A stretch of DNA of 64,000 nt from Ligilactobacillus pabuli (GCF_022836475.1 NZ_BQXH01000006.1:54940-118939), one strand, 5' to 3'. Positions 10,309 to 20,012 are shown, numbered from the stretch's first letter. Numbers and translations: made by a program. The notes: generated from the sequence alone by a model not told the origin.

Positions 10309-10971
10309 CCTTATTGCTTACAATATTTCTTTAGGTAAATCTAAATAATGTGATATAGCGTTGATATAACGGGCTTTATCTTACTTCAAAAAAATTTATA
10401 TTTTTTGATAGTTTGTGAATTCCCTAAACTAAAATAAGTAAACAGTCAAAGGTTGTTTAAAAAGTCAAGTCAATTTTTTAGAATAAAACAGTCAATTTCA
10501 CTCCTTTTACATAATGAAAAAATTGGAAAATTTATGTATTTTAAAAAGCGTTTTTTAATTTTTATAGCAAGCGCTTTCAAAGGTGATTATAACGAAAGTT
10601 ACTTGCAAGTGCAACCAAAAAGTATCGATAATTTTCTATTCAATTTGCGTAAAATTCACAAATTGGTCTAGTAAGAGCAACCGGTCATCCCTATTGTTTG
10701 GTCTTGCAACTTTTCTATCAAATTAATTCTAGTGAAAAATCCCACTTGGCAGCTTTTCTTTAGCTAAATTTTTTTCAAATTTTAAAATTACAGCTCATTG
10801 ATTTACTCGGCTTCTTTTGATAGGCCTCTTTCATCCTGTCAACGAGTTTGCATTAATATCTGTCTATGGCATCGCATTTAAATTCAATTTTTTTATCTCA
10901 GAGATAATATTTTTTGCCAATTTTCTCTAACAAAAACTTGTTTATTAATAGGCTCAACTCTCTCATATCAC
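10309..10971. other. AT-rich intergenic region between dhaM and glpK
   Basis: About 660 bp without a supportable gene. It contains a near-perfect cre palindrome at 10566-10579 (minus TGAAAGCGCTTGCT) and a weaker AAAAAGCGTTTTTT at 10544-10556, both too far upstream of the glpK promoter for simple blocking. A 72-codon plus-strand frame here has no ribosome binding site. Confidence 0.5.
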
Positions 10972-11003
10972 ATAAAAAGAACCCTACCTTTGCGATAGAG
11001 TTC
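10972..11003 (-). terminator. Terminator of dhaKLM
   Basis: Minus strand GAACTCTA ... TAGGGTTC (one G-U pair) followed by TTTTTAT. About 35 bases downstream of the dhaM stop. Confidence 0.75.
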
Positions 11004-11036
11004 CCCATAACATTGCATTATTTAGCACAGAGTTAA

Positions 11037-11405
11037 TTACTTAATTTTAAGCGGTTTTAACTGTTCTTCCACATCTGCTAACGGAACACCAGCCTCTAAT
11101 AATGAAGCTGCTGTATAAGCCCCCTCGATCAACGCAGTATCATATAGGTGAATCGTCTTGTCCGACATTTCTTGTGCCATTTCCAAGTTCATCTTTGCGC
11201 TACCCAGATCATAGAAGGCCAAAATTTCATCAGCTGCATTGTCGTCAAAAGCCTGACTAATTTTAGCCATGCTTGTTCCAATATCACCATCATCGGTCCC
11301 ACCAGCGTAAGTTAGCGGTACATCAGCCGCAACTTGCGTTAATAATTTTGGCAACCCCGCTGCAATATCAGGAACGTGTGAAACTATTGTGATTCCTAAT
11401 GTCAT
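11037..11405 (-). CDS. dhaM: PTS-dependent dihydroxyacetone kinase, phosphoryl donor subunit DhaM
   Basis: 122-residue EIIA(Man)-like domain. His10 in GITIVSHVPDIAAG is the expected phosphoryl carrier, charged by HPr and passed to ADP bound on DhaL. It is the short single-domain form, unlike the multidomain Escherichia coli DhaM. Its ATG overlaps the dhaL stop by 4 bp, so the two are translationally coupled. Confidence 0.93.
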   Translation of the reverse strand: MTLGITIVSHVPDIAAGLPKLLTQVAADVPLTYAGGTDDGDIGTSMAKISQAFDDNAADEILAFYDLGSAKMNLEMAQEMSDKTIHLYDTALIEGAYTAASLLEAGVPLADVEEQLKPLKIK

Positions 11406-11989
11406 AAGATTCCCTCCGTTTCAATTAAAGCTGTAAACAAATAACCGCTAGACATGGCACCTGGATCCAAATGCCCACTAGAACGTTCACCCAAGTATGA
11501 AGCACGACCTTTTTTCGCAATCATTTCTTCAGTACTATTAACGGCCTCGTCGATTTCAGCTTGGGTTAATGAACCAGAAGCTAATTTAGCTGCCAATGGC
11601 TCCCAAACATCAACCATCGTCTTGTCGCCGGCTTGTGCGCCACCACGCTTTTTAATGCCTGCGTCAGCTGCTGCAAATAAATCGGCAATTTCAGTCGAGT
11701 CCTTACTTTTCTTAGCCATTTCCAAAAAGGCTGTGCCATAAAGTGGGCCAGAAGCTCCACCAACTTTACTGATCAAAGCCATCGCGATCTGTTTAAAAGC
11801 TGCGGTCAAATCCGCTGGTGCTTTCGCATCCAATGATTCTTGAACTGCTTTAACACCACGAGCCATGTTATTACCATGATCTCCATCACCGATCGGCGTG
11901 TCTAATTCACTTAAATAGTCTTTTTTATCAGTGACTTTCTGTGCAAAAGCATTGATCCATTCTGTTAAATTATCAACTGTTAAAGCCAT
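11402..11989 (-). CDS. dhaL: Dihydroxyacetone kinase subunit DhaL (ADP-binding)
   Basis: 195 residues from ATG 11989, chosen because AAAGGA lies about 9 bases upstream; an ATG two codons earlier is too close to it. The Mg-nucleotide loop DTPIGDGDHGNNM near residue 30 is the DhaL signature. DhaL holds ADP as a cofactor that relays phosphate from DhaM to dihydroxyacetone on DhaK. A structured repeat lies between it and dhaK, inside the operon. Confidence 0.93.
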   Translation of the reverse strand: MALTVDNLTEWINAFAQKVTDKKDYLSELDTPIGDGDHGNNMARGVKAVQESLDAKAPADLTAAFKQIAMALISKVGGASGPLYGTAFLEMAKKSKDSTEIADLFAAADAGIKKRGGAQAGDKTMVDVWEPLAAKLASGSLTQAEIDEAVNSTEEMIAKKGRASYLGERSSGHLDPGAMSSGYLFTALIETEGIL

Positions 11990-12017
11990 TCTCATCCATC
12001 CTTTTCTGCTAAGGTTT

Positions 12018-12135
12018 ATTGTGAGCTGCTCAAAGCAGCTTCTTCCGCCTATCCAAGCCCAACCTTCAATGCCTAGACCGCATTAAAGGTTAGGCTCCGA
12101 TATGCTCGGAAGCTAACCGCTTTGCTCCGCTCTGT
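12018..12135 (-). repeat. Structured intergenic element, full copy between dhaK and dhaL
   Basis: On the minus strand it starts ACAGAGCGGAGCAAAGCGG six bases after the dhaK stop and ends GCTTTGAGCAGCTCAC. The outer stem here is GAGCAAAGC/GCTTTGAGC, where other copies have GTGAGGC/GCCTCAC: compensatory change. The central stem is AACCTTTAATGC/GCATTGAAGGTT. Confidence 0.85.
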
Positions 12136-12140
12136 GTTTT

Positions 12141-13136
12141 TTACCACCCAATTGTATCTACTTTGTAGTTCAAGTAGTCTAACCACTTATCTTCTTTTAA
12201 TTCAAAAATTGTTAATGATAATCCGGCCATATCAATCGAGGTCATATAGTTGCCGACTTTCATGAAGGCTGGTGAAATTTCTTTGGCGTTTAAAAGATCC
12301 AATAAGTCATGTGAGAAAATATACTGTTCCATCAATGGCGTTGCACCCATTCCGTTCACCATGACCGCATACTTCTTAGAACTGTCTAAGCCTAAGCTCT
12401 TATCCAGCTGGCCAACTAATTCCTCTGCCATATCCTTCGAAGCCTTAATTTTTTCACGCTTATACCCTGGTTCACTATGGATTCCAACACCATATTCGAT
12501 TTCGTCATCTGCTAGTTCAAACCCTGGTTTACCAACTTCTGGCACGGTCGCTGCATGTAAAGCAATTCCAATTGTTTTAATATTTGGCAACACAGCCTGT
12601 GCTAATTCTTCGAGTTCATCCAAACTTGCGCCTTGGTCAGCTGCCGCACCTAAAATTTTGTGCATAAAGACTGTCCCAGCAACGCCTCGTTTGCCTTGAG
12701 TATACAAACTATCTTCAACTGCGATATCATCATCAACGACAATTGATTTAACTTCAATGTCATCCACATCAGCTAAATCTTTGGCCATGTCAAAGTTCAT
12801 AGCATCCCCAGAATAGTTTTTAAAAACTAAAAAGACGCCTTTCCCATGATCTGCTGCCTTGATTGCTTCATAGATCTGATCAGGAGTTGGTGACGTAAAG
12901 ACTTGCCCACAAACCGCACCAGACAACATCCCAGGTCCAACAAAACCAGCATGGGAAGGCTCATGACCAGAGCCCCCACCAGAAACGATACCTACTTTGC
13001 CAGCCATTGAATCTTCATTTGACCGAATCACAGCCATTGTTTCAGGAATTTGGCGTAAATACTGTGGGTAAGCACGAACTAGTCCATCAACCATTTCGGG
13101 GACAACATTACCTGGTTCATTGATGATTTTTTTCAT
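12141..13136 (-). CDS. dhaK: Dihydroxyacetone kinase subunit DhaK
   Basis: 331 residues. GGGSGHEPSHAG (about 53-64) contains the conserved His58, and GVGIHSEPG places His220 at the position of the histidine that binds dihydroxyacetone as a hemiaminal in E. coli DhaK. It makes dihydroxyacetone phosphate together with DhaL and DhaM. First gene of dhaKLM. Its position beside glpKOF gives the organism both phosphorylative and oxidative (glycerol dehydrogenase-fed) routes, although no glycerol dehydrogenase gene is in the window. Confidence 0.95.
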   Translation of the reverse strand: MKKIINEPGNVVPEMVDGLVRAYPQYLRQIPETMAVIRSNEDSMAGKVGIVSGGGSGHEPSHAGFVGPGMLSGAVCGQVFTSPTPDQIYEAIKAADHGKGVFLVFKNYSGDAMNFDMAKDLADVDDIEVKSIVVDDDIAVEDSLYTQGKRGVAGTVFMHKILGAAADQGASLDELEELAQAVLPNIKTIGIALHAATVPEVGKPGFELADDEIEYGVGIHSEPGYKREKIKASKDMAEELVGQLDKSLGLDSSKKYAVMVNGMGATPLMEQYIFSHDLLDLLNAKEISPAFMKVGNYMTSIDMAGLSLTIFELKEDKWLDYLNYKVDTIGW

Positions 13137-13183
13137 AATTCACTCACAACCTTTCTCGTTATACCTGTACTATACTAAATTTT

Positions 13184-13197
13184 ATAAAGCGATTACA
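13184..13197 (-). promoter_or_regulatory. cre-like site over the dhaK promoter
   Basis: Minus strand TGTAATCGCTTTAT matches the cre core except for the last two bases. It overlaps a plausible -35 (TTGTAA) placed 18 bases from TATAGT, so CcpA binding would occlude the promoter. Confidence 0.5.
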
Positions 13198-13324
13198 ATC
13201 ATTTACAACTATTTATTTGAATTTATTTTTCTAAAGCATCGACAGTGACGTTTAGCTTGCAATCAAAAGCCGTGTTGTACTATGCTAAACTACATTAATT
13301 ACTTCAATAAAGGAGCTTAAGTCC

Positions 13325-13786
13325 ATGAACAATTTCACTCTTCACCTTGAATCGACTGCAGAGTTATCCGTTGACCGTCTCCTAGAAATTATGGCTGAAC
13401 GAACCCGCGTCTTTGTAGTGGAACAAAACTGTCCTTACCAAGAAGTTGATCAAAAAGATCAAACGGCGCTCCACGTTTATTTGACGGACCATGACAAACT
13501 AGTCGCCTATTCTCGCATCATCTGGCATGATGACCAAGTTCATATTAGTTTTGGGCGAGTCTTAGTCGTGAAAAAATATCGGGGAAAACAACTAGGCCGG
13601 CAAATCGTCACTGCTGCTTTACAAGCCATTGATGACCGCTTCCCCCAAACAGATGTCAAAATCCAGGCCCAGGCTCACCTCCAAAAATTCTATGGATCAT
13701 TTGGCTTCCAAGCAGTTTCGGACCCTTACTTAGAAGATGGCATCCCACACATTGATATGGTTTTGATTAAAAACAGAGCGGAGTGA
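13325..13786 (+). CDS. ElaA-type GNAT N-acetyltransferase
   Basis: 153 residues. The pattern VFVVEQNCPYQEVDQKD followed by VAYSRI and the acetyl-CoA loop KYRGKQLGRQIV is that of the ElaA family of small GNAT enzymes; the substrate is unknown. Start ATG 13325 with AAAGGAG upstream. The last codons (AGA GCG GAG TGA) are the first bases of a structured repeat, so the C-terminal RAE and the stop codon are supplied by the repeat. Confidence 0.85.
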   Translation: MNNFTLHLESTAELSVDRLLEIMAERTRVFVVEQNCPYQEVDQKDQTALHVYLTDHDKLVAYSRIIWHDDQVHISFGRVLVVKKYRGKQLGRQIVTAALQAIDDRFPQTDVKIQAQAHLQKFYGSFGFQAVSDPYLEDGIPHIDMVLIKNRAE

Positions 13787-13805
13787 AACGGGAGAAACAC
13801 TCCCC
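13773..13805 (+). repeat. Truncated copy of the structured element at the ElaA stop codon
   Basis: ACAGAGCGGAGTGAAACGG, then GGGAG/CTCCC. It has the exact 5' terminus of the element but lacks the remainder. The in-frame TGA of the element stops the upstream gene. Confidence 0.7.
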
Positions 13806-13884
13806 AAAATGACGATTCTTTCCCTTTCATTTCTGAAATCTGCTAAAATTAACTTAGACATCTTTTTAGAAGGGACGTGAGCTT

Positions 13885-14805
13885 GTGGCAGAAAGAAACC
13901 CAGAGTCAGTCCGTGTACTTGACTTAGTCATGATTGCAGTGGGCTGTGCAGTTTTCGCATTTTCATTAGTATTCTTTAACATCGCCAACAACTTGGCCGA
14001 TGGAGGTTTAAGTGGGGTAACTTTGATTTTAAAAGCGGTCTTTAAAATTGACCCAGCCTACACAACTTTACTATTAAACATTCCATTAATTTGGATGGGG
14101 TACCGTTATCTAGGCAGGCAGGCCTTAATTTACACAATTTACGGAACAGTCGTCTTGTCGATCACCCTCTGGATCTGGCAACGTGTACCGCTCACCATCA
14201 ACCTGGACCATGACTTATTCCTAGCCTCAGTCGGTGCTGGGATCTGCGGTGGAATTGGCCAAGGGATCGTCTACCGTTTTGGTGGAACGACCGGCGGAAC
14301 CGATATTATTGCGAAAATGTTTGAACGTTTCAAGGGCGTACCAATGGGGCAAACTTTGCTCTGGCTCGACGTGGTCATTTTAACTATCTCCTTGGTCTAC
14401 GTTGATTTGCGCCACATGGCATATACCTTACTGTACTCGTACATTGCAACTCGTTTGATCAACTCTGCAATCGATGGTGCCTACGAAGCTCGCGGTAACT
14501 TGATCATTAGTTCAAAATACCATGAGATCTCCGAAATGATCATGGCTAAAATGGACCGCGGTGTAACTATCCTGAACGGCGAAGGTGCTTATTCTCACGA
14601 TCCTCGTCCCACTCTTTATGTTGCGGTAGCCCCAAGTGAACTCCATGAACTGAAAGAAATTGTTTCTTCTGTTGACCCACAGGCCTTTATGACCTCCTTT
14701 AGCGTCAATGAAGCAGCCGGCGAGGGCTTCACTTACCGACGACCGAAATCCTACTTTGTAAAGAGTCGCGAAGAACGGAAAAAAAATAAAAATAAGGCAG
14801 AGTGA
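13885..14805 (+). CDS. YitT-family membrane protein (YitT_membrane plus DUF2179)
   Basis: 306 residues. About five transmembrane helices in residues 15-185 (including the Gly-rich GGIGQGIVYRFGGTTGGTDII) are followed by a cytoplasmic DUF2179 domain (about 205-295, RGVTILNGEGAYSHDPRPTLY). Function is unknown across the family. The start is GTG 13885 with AGAAGGGA upstream. The end (AAG GCA GAG TGA) reads into the 5' end of another copy of the structured element, as in the preceding gene. Confidence 0.88.
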   Translation: MAERNPESVRVLDLVMIAVGCAVFAFSLVFFNIANNLADGGLSGVTLILKAVFKIDPAYTTLLLNIPLIWMGYRYLGRQALIYTIYGTVVLSITLWIWQRVPLTINLDHDLFLASVGAGICGGIGQGIVYRFGGTTGGTDIIAKMFERFKGVPMGQTLLWLDVVILTISLVYVDLRHMAYTLLYSYIATRLINSAIDGAYEARGNLIISSKYHEISEMIMAKMDRGVTILNGEGAYSHDPRPTLYVAVAPSELHELKEIVSSVDPQAFMTSFSVNEAAGEGFTYRRPKSYFVKSREERKKNKNKAE

Positions 14806-14905
14806 AACAAGAGAAAGTATTACTAGAGTCTAGTCTTCAATCCCAAAAGTACATTAAAGACTAGACTTGAATCAGCGTAATTTTCTGTTTAACGGTGCTC
14901 GATTA
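14797..14905 (+). repeat. Structured element, divergent full copy behind yitT
   Basis: Starts GCAGAGTGAAAC over the yitT stop and ends GTGCTCGATTA. The primary sequence has drifted but the stems remain: AGAAA/TTTCT outside and AGTCTAGTCTT/AAGACTAGACT inside, the latter fully different in sequence from other copies yet paired. Confidence 0.75.
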
Positions 14906-14917
14906 AAAATCCCAAAT

Positions 14918-14970
14918 AAAAACTAGTTGTTAGGTTACTGCTGACTCAGCAAACCTGGCAACTAGTTTTT
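14918..14970 (-). terminator. Bidirectional terminator between yitT and the oxidoreductase
   Basis: 12-bp perfect arms AAAAACTAGTTG (14918-14929) and CAACTAGTTTTT (14959-14970), with an inner AGGTT/AACCT. T-tracts on both strands. Confidence 0.85.
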
Positions 14971-14974
14971 ATTT

Positions 14975-15955
14975 TTAGCTGATTTTGACGATCGTCCGGC
15001 CAAGATGCTGGCCCGCCTGTAATTTTTGTAAAACGTCCTTGACCCCGGTCAGAGTGACTTCATCAACCACAAGCTGATCTGCCACCCGCCACTGCGTCGC
15101 TAATTTTTGCCAAATTGCAGCTTTTTGGGATAAAGGCTGGGCCACAGAATCAACCCCTAACAGAGAAACTCCCCGCAAAATAAAGGGCAGTACGGAAGTT
15201 TGCAACTCGTTACCGCCCACATTACCGCAGACACTCATTGCCCCATCGCTCTTTAACATCGCTAATAAAGCAGCAGTTACATCGCCGCCCACCGTGTCCA
15301 AAACATAATCAAAGGTCTGGTGTTTCAGCGGACGTCCAACTTTTAATGTCGCAGCATCTAAGACCGTTGTTGCTCCCAGGCCCTGTGCAACTTGAACCTG
15401 TTGCGGTTTTCGAACCAAAGCCGTTAAGTTCTGATAACCCAAATTTGCTAGGATCTTAGTTGCAATACTGCCAACTCCCCCGGTTGCGCCAGTCACTAAC
15501 ACTTGATCTGTCGGCTGCATTCCCGCTTGCAATAAGGCATTCACTGACAAACCAGCTGTTAAACCAGCTGTACCATAGATCATCGCATCTTTCGTAGATA
15601 ATCCAGCCGGCAGTTTTAAAACCCACTCGGCTGGGAGTTTAGCATATTGGGCCAGCCCGCCATCGTGTCTAACACCTAAACCATACCCGGTACTCAAAAC
15701 TTGGTCGCCTGGTTGAAAATCAGGAACCGTTGAAGAAACAACTGTCCCGGCCAAATCAATTCCTGGGATCAGCGGATAATTGCGAATTACGCCGCCGTGC
15801 GGTTGAAAAGCCAACATATCCTTGTAATTTAACGATGAATATTCAACTTGAATTAAGACATCACCCTCGCCTAAATCTTCTAGCTGCAAGTCGGTCAATT
15901 CTCCGACGACCTCTTCGTCTTCTTTTCGCACAACATACGCACTAAATTTTTGCAT
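14975..15955 (-). CDS. YhdH/AcuI-type zinc-free MDR oxidoreductase
   Basis: 326 residues from ATG 15955, chosen because AAAGGAGT lies just upstream; the longer frame to 15976 would put that site inside the protein. The N-terminal half (YSSLNYKDMLAF, PGIDLAGTV) and the Rossmann loop VTGATGGVGSIA are those of the YhdH/YhfP medium-chain NADPH quinone/acryloyl-CoA reductase family. Monocistronic. Confidence 0.88.
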   Translation of the reverse strand: MQKFSAYVVRKEDEEVVGELTDLQLEDLGEGDVLIQVEYSSLNYKDMLAFQPHGGVIRNYPLIPGIDLAGTVVSSTVPDFQPGDQVLSTGYGLGVRHDGGLAQYAKLPAEWVLKLPAGLSTKDAMIYGTAGLTAGLSVNALLQAGMQPTDQVLVTGATGGVGSIATKILANLGYQNLTALVRKPQQVQVAQGLGATTVLDAATLKVGRPLKHQTFDYVLDTVGGDVTAALLAMLKSDGAMSVCGNVGGNELQTSVLPFILRGVSLLGVDSVAQPLSQKAAIWQKLATQWRVADQLVVDEVTLTGVKDVLQKLQAGQHLGRTIVKIS

Positions 15956-16156
15956 CAAGCAGACTCCTTTATTCAAATATTTTGGTGCTCTCTAGTGATT
16001 AATTATAGCATAGAAAACGGTCTCATTAGCTGACAGTCAACTATTCATTACTTTTTCAAACCACATATTTTGTCCTCTAAATTAATGTTACAGTAAACAG
16101 GAGCAATAACTGACCAACTTTAAAAATCATTATCAAATTAGAAAGGAACATGATCG

Positions 16157-16900
16157 ATGCGCATTATTATTTCACCCGCTAAAAAAATGGTCGTGGACCA
16201 AGATAGTTTTTCACCTAGCGGTCAACCATGCCACCTCAACCAAGCCGCAGAAATCTTGCAGACCCTAAAACAACTGTCTTACGATCAGGCACAAAAATTA
16301 TGGAAAACCAGCGACAAATTGACCCGAACGAGTTACGAACAATTACAATTGCTGGACTTGACTCGCCCACTGTCACCGGCAATCTTTAGCTATTCTGGGA
16401 TCCAATACCAGTACATGGCACCCGACGTTTTAAGTCAGGCTGCCCTGGAACATCTCCAAGAAACTGTTCGGATCTTGTCTGGTCTTTATGGGATCGTCCG
16501 TCCATTTGACGGCATCGTACCTTATCGTTTGGAGATGGGTGCCCGTCTACAAGTAAACGGCGCCAAAAACCTTTACGCTTTTTGGGGCGACCGTTTATAT
16601 CGCGCCCTATGCGGCCACGGACCAATCGTTAACTTAGCGTCAAATGAATACTCTAAGACCATCGCACCCTACCTACAACCTGCTGATCAAATGGTCGACG
16701 TAGTTTTTGCGCATGTTTTAGACGGCAAACTCAAGACTCGCGCCACCCCCGCTAAAATAGCACGTGGGGAGATGGTCCGTTTCATCGCCGAAAATCAGCT
16801 CACAACTATTGAAGAGCTAACTCATTTTCAGTCGCCAACTTATACTTATGACCCACGACGGTCAACTAATAATCGTTTAGTTTTCGTCCATGAATCCTAA
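16157..16900 (+). CDS. yaaA: Peroxide stress protein YaaA
   Basis: 247 residues, typical for the family. MRIIISPAKKM at the start, then the conserved YSGIQYQYM and NLASNEYSK stretches, identify YaaA (DUF328). In E. coli YaaA limits intracellular iron during peroxide stress and binds DNA. This may matter here because GlpO is expected to produce H2O2. Single gene with GAAAGGAAC before the ATG. Confidence 0.92.
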   Translation: MRIIISPAKKMVVDQDSFSPSGQPCHLNQAAEILQTLKQLSYDQAQKLWKTSDKLTRTSYEQLQLLDLTRPLSPAIFSYSGIQYQYMAPDVLSQAALEHLQETVRILSGLYGIVRPFDGIVPYRLEMGARLQVNGAKNLYAFWGDRLYRALCGHGPIVNLASNEYSKTIAPYLQPADQMVDVVFAHVLDGKLKTRATPAKIARGEMVRFIAENQLTTIEELTHFQSPTYTYDPRRSTNNRLVFVHES

Positions 16901-16968
16901 AAAAACTGTCACCCCAGCACTCAATTCGCAGTGGATGCGAAAAAAATTGCTGGAGCAGACAGTTTTTT
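16898..16968 (+). terminator. Bidirectional terminator between yaaA and mgtA
   Basis: AAAAAACTGTC ... GACAGTTTTTT with inner CCAGCA/TGCTGG. It serves both convergent genes. Confidence 0.8.
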
Positions 16969-16970
16969 AT

Positions 16971-19616
16971 TTAAAACCATTCACCGTAACGTTTGATATA
17001 CACTCGTTTGCAAAAACTGACCGCGAGACAATATCCCGCTAATAACGCTGCTAGCCACGGCCAAAAGTTCAGCGGCAGTTTTTGCATATCAATGCCTTGT
17101 GCTAACCCGCTAAAGCCCACGACTACAGCTAAAAGCATAATTCCTAGTGATGAGGCCATTAACGGTGCTGCTGGCCGGCTTTGAATAAACGGGACCTGAG
17201 AAGTTCGGATCATATAGATGATCAAAACCTGGGAAACAGTCCCAAAAACGAACCAGCCACACTGAAATAGTGCTGCTTTTTCCACCGAATTGGCACCCAT
17301 GACCCACCACATCACCGCAAAACACAGCAGGTCAAAAATCGAACTAACTGGTCCTAAAAACCACATAAAACTTTTGATCGAGCGAGTTTCCCAGCGACGC
17401 GGCTGTTGCAGGTAAGTTTCGTCCACATCATCAAACGGCAGACCCAACTGTGCAAAATCACACAGTAAATTTTGGGTCAACAATTGGACTGGTAATAAGG
17501 GAATGAACGGTAAACATAGGCTGGCAATGATCACCGAGATCACGTTTCCAAAGTTCCCACTGGTGGCCATTTTGAGGTATTTGATAATATTACCAAAAAT
17601 TTTGCGCCCTTCAACGACCCCTTTTTCCAATACCAGCAAGTCTTTTTTCAGTAACACGATATCGGCAGTTTCTTTGGCAATATCGACCGCCGTATCCACT
17701 GAGATCCCGACGTCAGCTTGCCGTAAAGCCGGTGCGTCATTGATGCCGTCACCCAAAAAGCCGGTCGTGTGACCTTGTGCTTGAAAAGTTTCTACCACGC
17801 GCACTTTTTGTGTTGGCGATAATTTGGCAAAGATCGTACAGTCAGTCACTGCTTGTGTCAGTTGCTGGTCATCCATCTGATCCAACTGTGGTCCAGTCAA
17901 AACTTGTTCATTTGCTAGGCCAACTTTTCCCCCAACCGTGCTGGCCACGCCATCACTGTCACCCGTCAAAACGACTGTGCGTACCCCGTGTTTTTTCAAG
18001 GCCTGAATGGCTGCTTGAGCCGTATCCTTCGGTGGATCTAAGAAGCCGACAAATCCCAACAAAACCATATCTTGTTCATCAGCCACGCTAAAATGATGAA
18101 TATCAGGCACATCATTTTTTCTGGCAACGCCCAGGATCCGCAAACCTTGAGCACTGTACTTCTCATAGGTTTGCAAAGCAATTTGCTTAGTTTCTGCGTT
18201 CAATGGTACCACTTTACCTGCCACTTCTAGTTTAGTCGAAATTTCTAGCATTTCTTCGACGGCACCCTTCGTAACTAACTGCCGGCGACCGTTGTTATCC
18301 TGTAAGACAACACTCATTCGTCGGCGAGAAAAATCGAAAGGAATCTCATCAATGCGCTGATATTCTGCCTGAATAGCTGACACATCAAGTTCCGTGGCAT
18401 GGTTAATAATTGCAAGATCAATTAAATTCTTCAAGCCTGTCTGAAAGGCACTATTTAAGAACGCATAACGTAAAACGCGCTGGTCTGTCTTGCCCTGAAT
18501 GTCCAGATATTTTTCCAGAGCCACTGTATCTTCGGTCAGAGTCCCAGTCTTATCCGTACATAAAACGTCCATTTCACCAAAAGTTTGGATCGCCCCTAAA
18601 GTCCGGACGACAGTTTGGTGTTTGGACAAGGAAAGGGCCCCCTTTGCCAGGGTCGACGTCATAATGACCGGCAACATTTCCGGAGTTAACCCCACCGCAA
18701 CACTGATCGCAAACAGTAACGAACTAAGCCAGTCCCCCTTAGTCACTCCATTGATCACAAACACCACGGGTACCATCACTAACATTAGCCGGATCAGTAA
18801 CCGACTGACAGACTCCACTCCATTTTCAAAACTAGTCTTCGACCGATCTCCCGACATACTTTCAGCCATCGCGCCAAAATAAGTTTCATTGCCCGTCAGC
18901 AAGACAACCGCCGTCGCGCTGCCGCTGACCATATTCGCACCCATCAAGCCAATATTAGGCAGATCTGGTAAAACATCCTCCGTCTGGTCGACATTTCCCG
19001 CAATTTTTTCTACTGGTTCAGATTCACCAGTTAAAGCCGCCTGCGCAATAAAGGTATCTTGAGTCGTTAAAAAGCGCAGGTCTGCCGGAATTAAGTCACC
19101 CGCTGCCAAACGTAAGACATCTCCCGCCACGAGTTGTTCGGTCGGTAGGGTCACGACTTTTCCATCACGGTAAACATCCGCCTGGTTCGAAATTTTTTGT
19201 GTCAGTTGTTCCACAGCTTGGGTCGCCTTTTGTTGCTGCACAAAAGAAAGGGTACTTGATAAAGCGACCAAGACCAAAATGATGATCACCGTCACATAAT
19301 CCGGTTGAGTAGTTGCCAGTACATCAGTGAAGTAAGTCAACGCTGCAATCACCAATAAAATACTGTTAAATGGCGCAAAAACCGCTGTTAACAACCGGTG
19401 CCAGCTGCTTTCGTGGTCGGCCGTCGTAATTTCATTTGGGCCCTGTTTTGCCAATCTAGTCTGACTTTCTGTCGCTGTTAAGCCAGTTGTTTGGGTGGAC
19501 CACTTTTCCAACAACTTTTCTTCTGGTAACAGAGCTGCCTGACGTAAGCGGACCTCCGCGTCATGGCGCTGGCGTTCCTGCTGCTGCCGCTTTTTAAGTT
19601 GGCTCACTAACTTCAT
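16971..19616 (-). CDS. mgtA: Magnesium-translocating P-type ATPase
   Basis: 881 residues from ATG 19616, preceded by TTGGAGGC; a longer frame to 19631 would include that site. P3-type ATPase layout: about ten helices, TGES actuator loop (196-199), VGLTPEMLP in helix M4 (about 308-316, an MgtA/MgtB hallmark), and the phosphorylated Asp355 in DKTGTLT. It imports Mg2+ driven by ATP. No mgtC or PhoPQ lies nearby. The 5' leader is short and I see no M-box riboswitch. Confidence 0.93.
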   Translation of the reverse strand: MKLVSQLKKRQQQERQRHDAEVRLRQAALLPEEKLLEKWSTQTTGLTATESQTRLAKQGPNEITTADHESSWHRLLTAVFAPFNSILLVIAALTYFTDVLATTQPDYVTVIIILVLVALSSTLSFVQQQKATQAVEQLTQKISNQADVYRDGKVVTLPTEQLVAGDVLRLAAGDLIPADLRFLTTQDTFIAQAALTGESEPVEKIAGNVDQTEDVLPDLPNIGLMGANMVSGSATAVVLLTGNETYFGAMAESMSGDRSKTSFENGVESVSRLLIRLMLVMVPVVFVINGVTKGDWLSSLLFAISVAVGLTPEMLPVIMTSTLAKGALSLSKHQTVVRTLGAIQTFGEMDVLCTDKTGTLTEDTVALEKYLDIQGKTDQRVLRYAFLNSAFQTGLKNLIDLAIINHATELDVSAIQAEYQRIDEIPFDFSRRRMSVVLQDNNGRRQLVTKGAVEEMLEISTKLEVAGKVVPLNAETKQIALQTYEKYSAQGLRILGVARKNDVPDIHHFSVADEQDMVLLGFVGFLDPPKDTAQAAIQALKKHGVRTVVLTGDSDGVASTVGGKVGLANEQVLTGPQLDQMDDQQLTQAVTDCTIFAKLSPTQKVRVVETFQAQGHTTGFLGDGINDAPALRQADVGISVDTAVDIAKETADIVLLKKDLLVLEKGVVEGRKIFGNIIKYLKMATSGNFGNVISVIIASLCLPFIPLLPVQLLTQNLLCDFAQLGLPFDDVDETYLQQPRRWETRSIKSFMWFLGPVSSIFDLLCFAVMWWVMGANSVEKAALFQCGWFVFGTVSQVLIIYMIRTSQVPFIQSRPAAPLMASSLGIMLLAVVVGFSGLAQGIDMQKLPLNFWPWLAALLAGYCLAVSFCKRVYIKRYGEWF

Positions 19617-19742
19617 CGCTCTCGCCTCCAATTTTTCATTTCGGCAATCGTTTCCATTACTTTAATTTCAGCTCTCATTCAAATTGTATCATGCTTCCGA
19701 CTAGTCTAAAAAGAAAGGGACTTTTAGCATACTTTAAAGACA

Positions 19743-19792
19743 AAAACGACCACTCACTAACAGTATTTCAACTGTCTGTGAATGGTCGATTG
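19743..19792. repeat. Hairpin repeat R1, partner of the copy at 20581
   Basis: CGACCACTCAC ... GTGAATGGTCG hairpin, nearly identical over 50 bp to 20581-20630. The two copies bracket the toxin-antitoxin module in direct orientation. A minus-strand TTTTTG tail makes R1 a possible terminator. Confidence 0.75.
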
Positions 19793-19898
19793 AAAGTACC
19801 ATGATATAAGTAAAGCCGGTTTATCAAAAAATCCCAAAACTTGTTTTTTCAAACTCATGATAGAGTGTATTTGCAATAAAAATTTAGACTAGCATTAT

Positions 19899-19943
19899 TA
19901 CACAAAAAACCTTACCTATTCATTTAGTAAGGTTCTTTGTGTA
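19899..19943 (-). terminator. Terminator of the toxin-antitoxin operon
   Basis: 17-base arms, TACACAAAAAACCTTAC and GTAAGGTTCTTTGTGTA with one mismatch, and a T6 run on the minus strand. Confidence 0.8.
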
Positions 19944-20012
19944 ATTAGATATAATGACGAATAGCTTGTGGATTCATCGTTCTTGTCTTTCTCTTCCAAC
20001 CTGCCTTCGATT

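Noticed and set aside
10453..10671. 72-codon plus-strand frame upstream of glpK
   Set aside because: No ribosome binding site at its TTG start, low-complexity Lys/Phe/Ile-rich translation, and it overlaps a cre-like palindrome. Treated as chance.
16969..19742. M-box magnesium riboswitch for mgtA
   Set aside because: Only about 100 bases lie between the R1 hairpin and the start codon, and none of the M-box conserved segments are evident.
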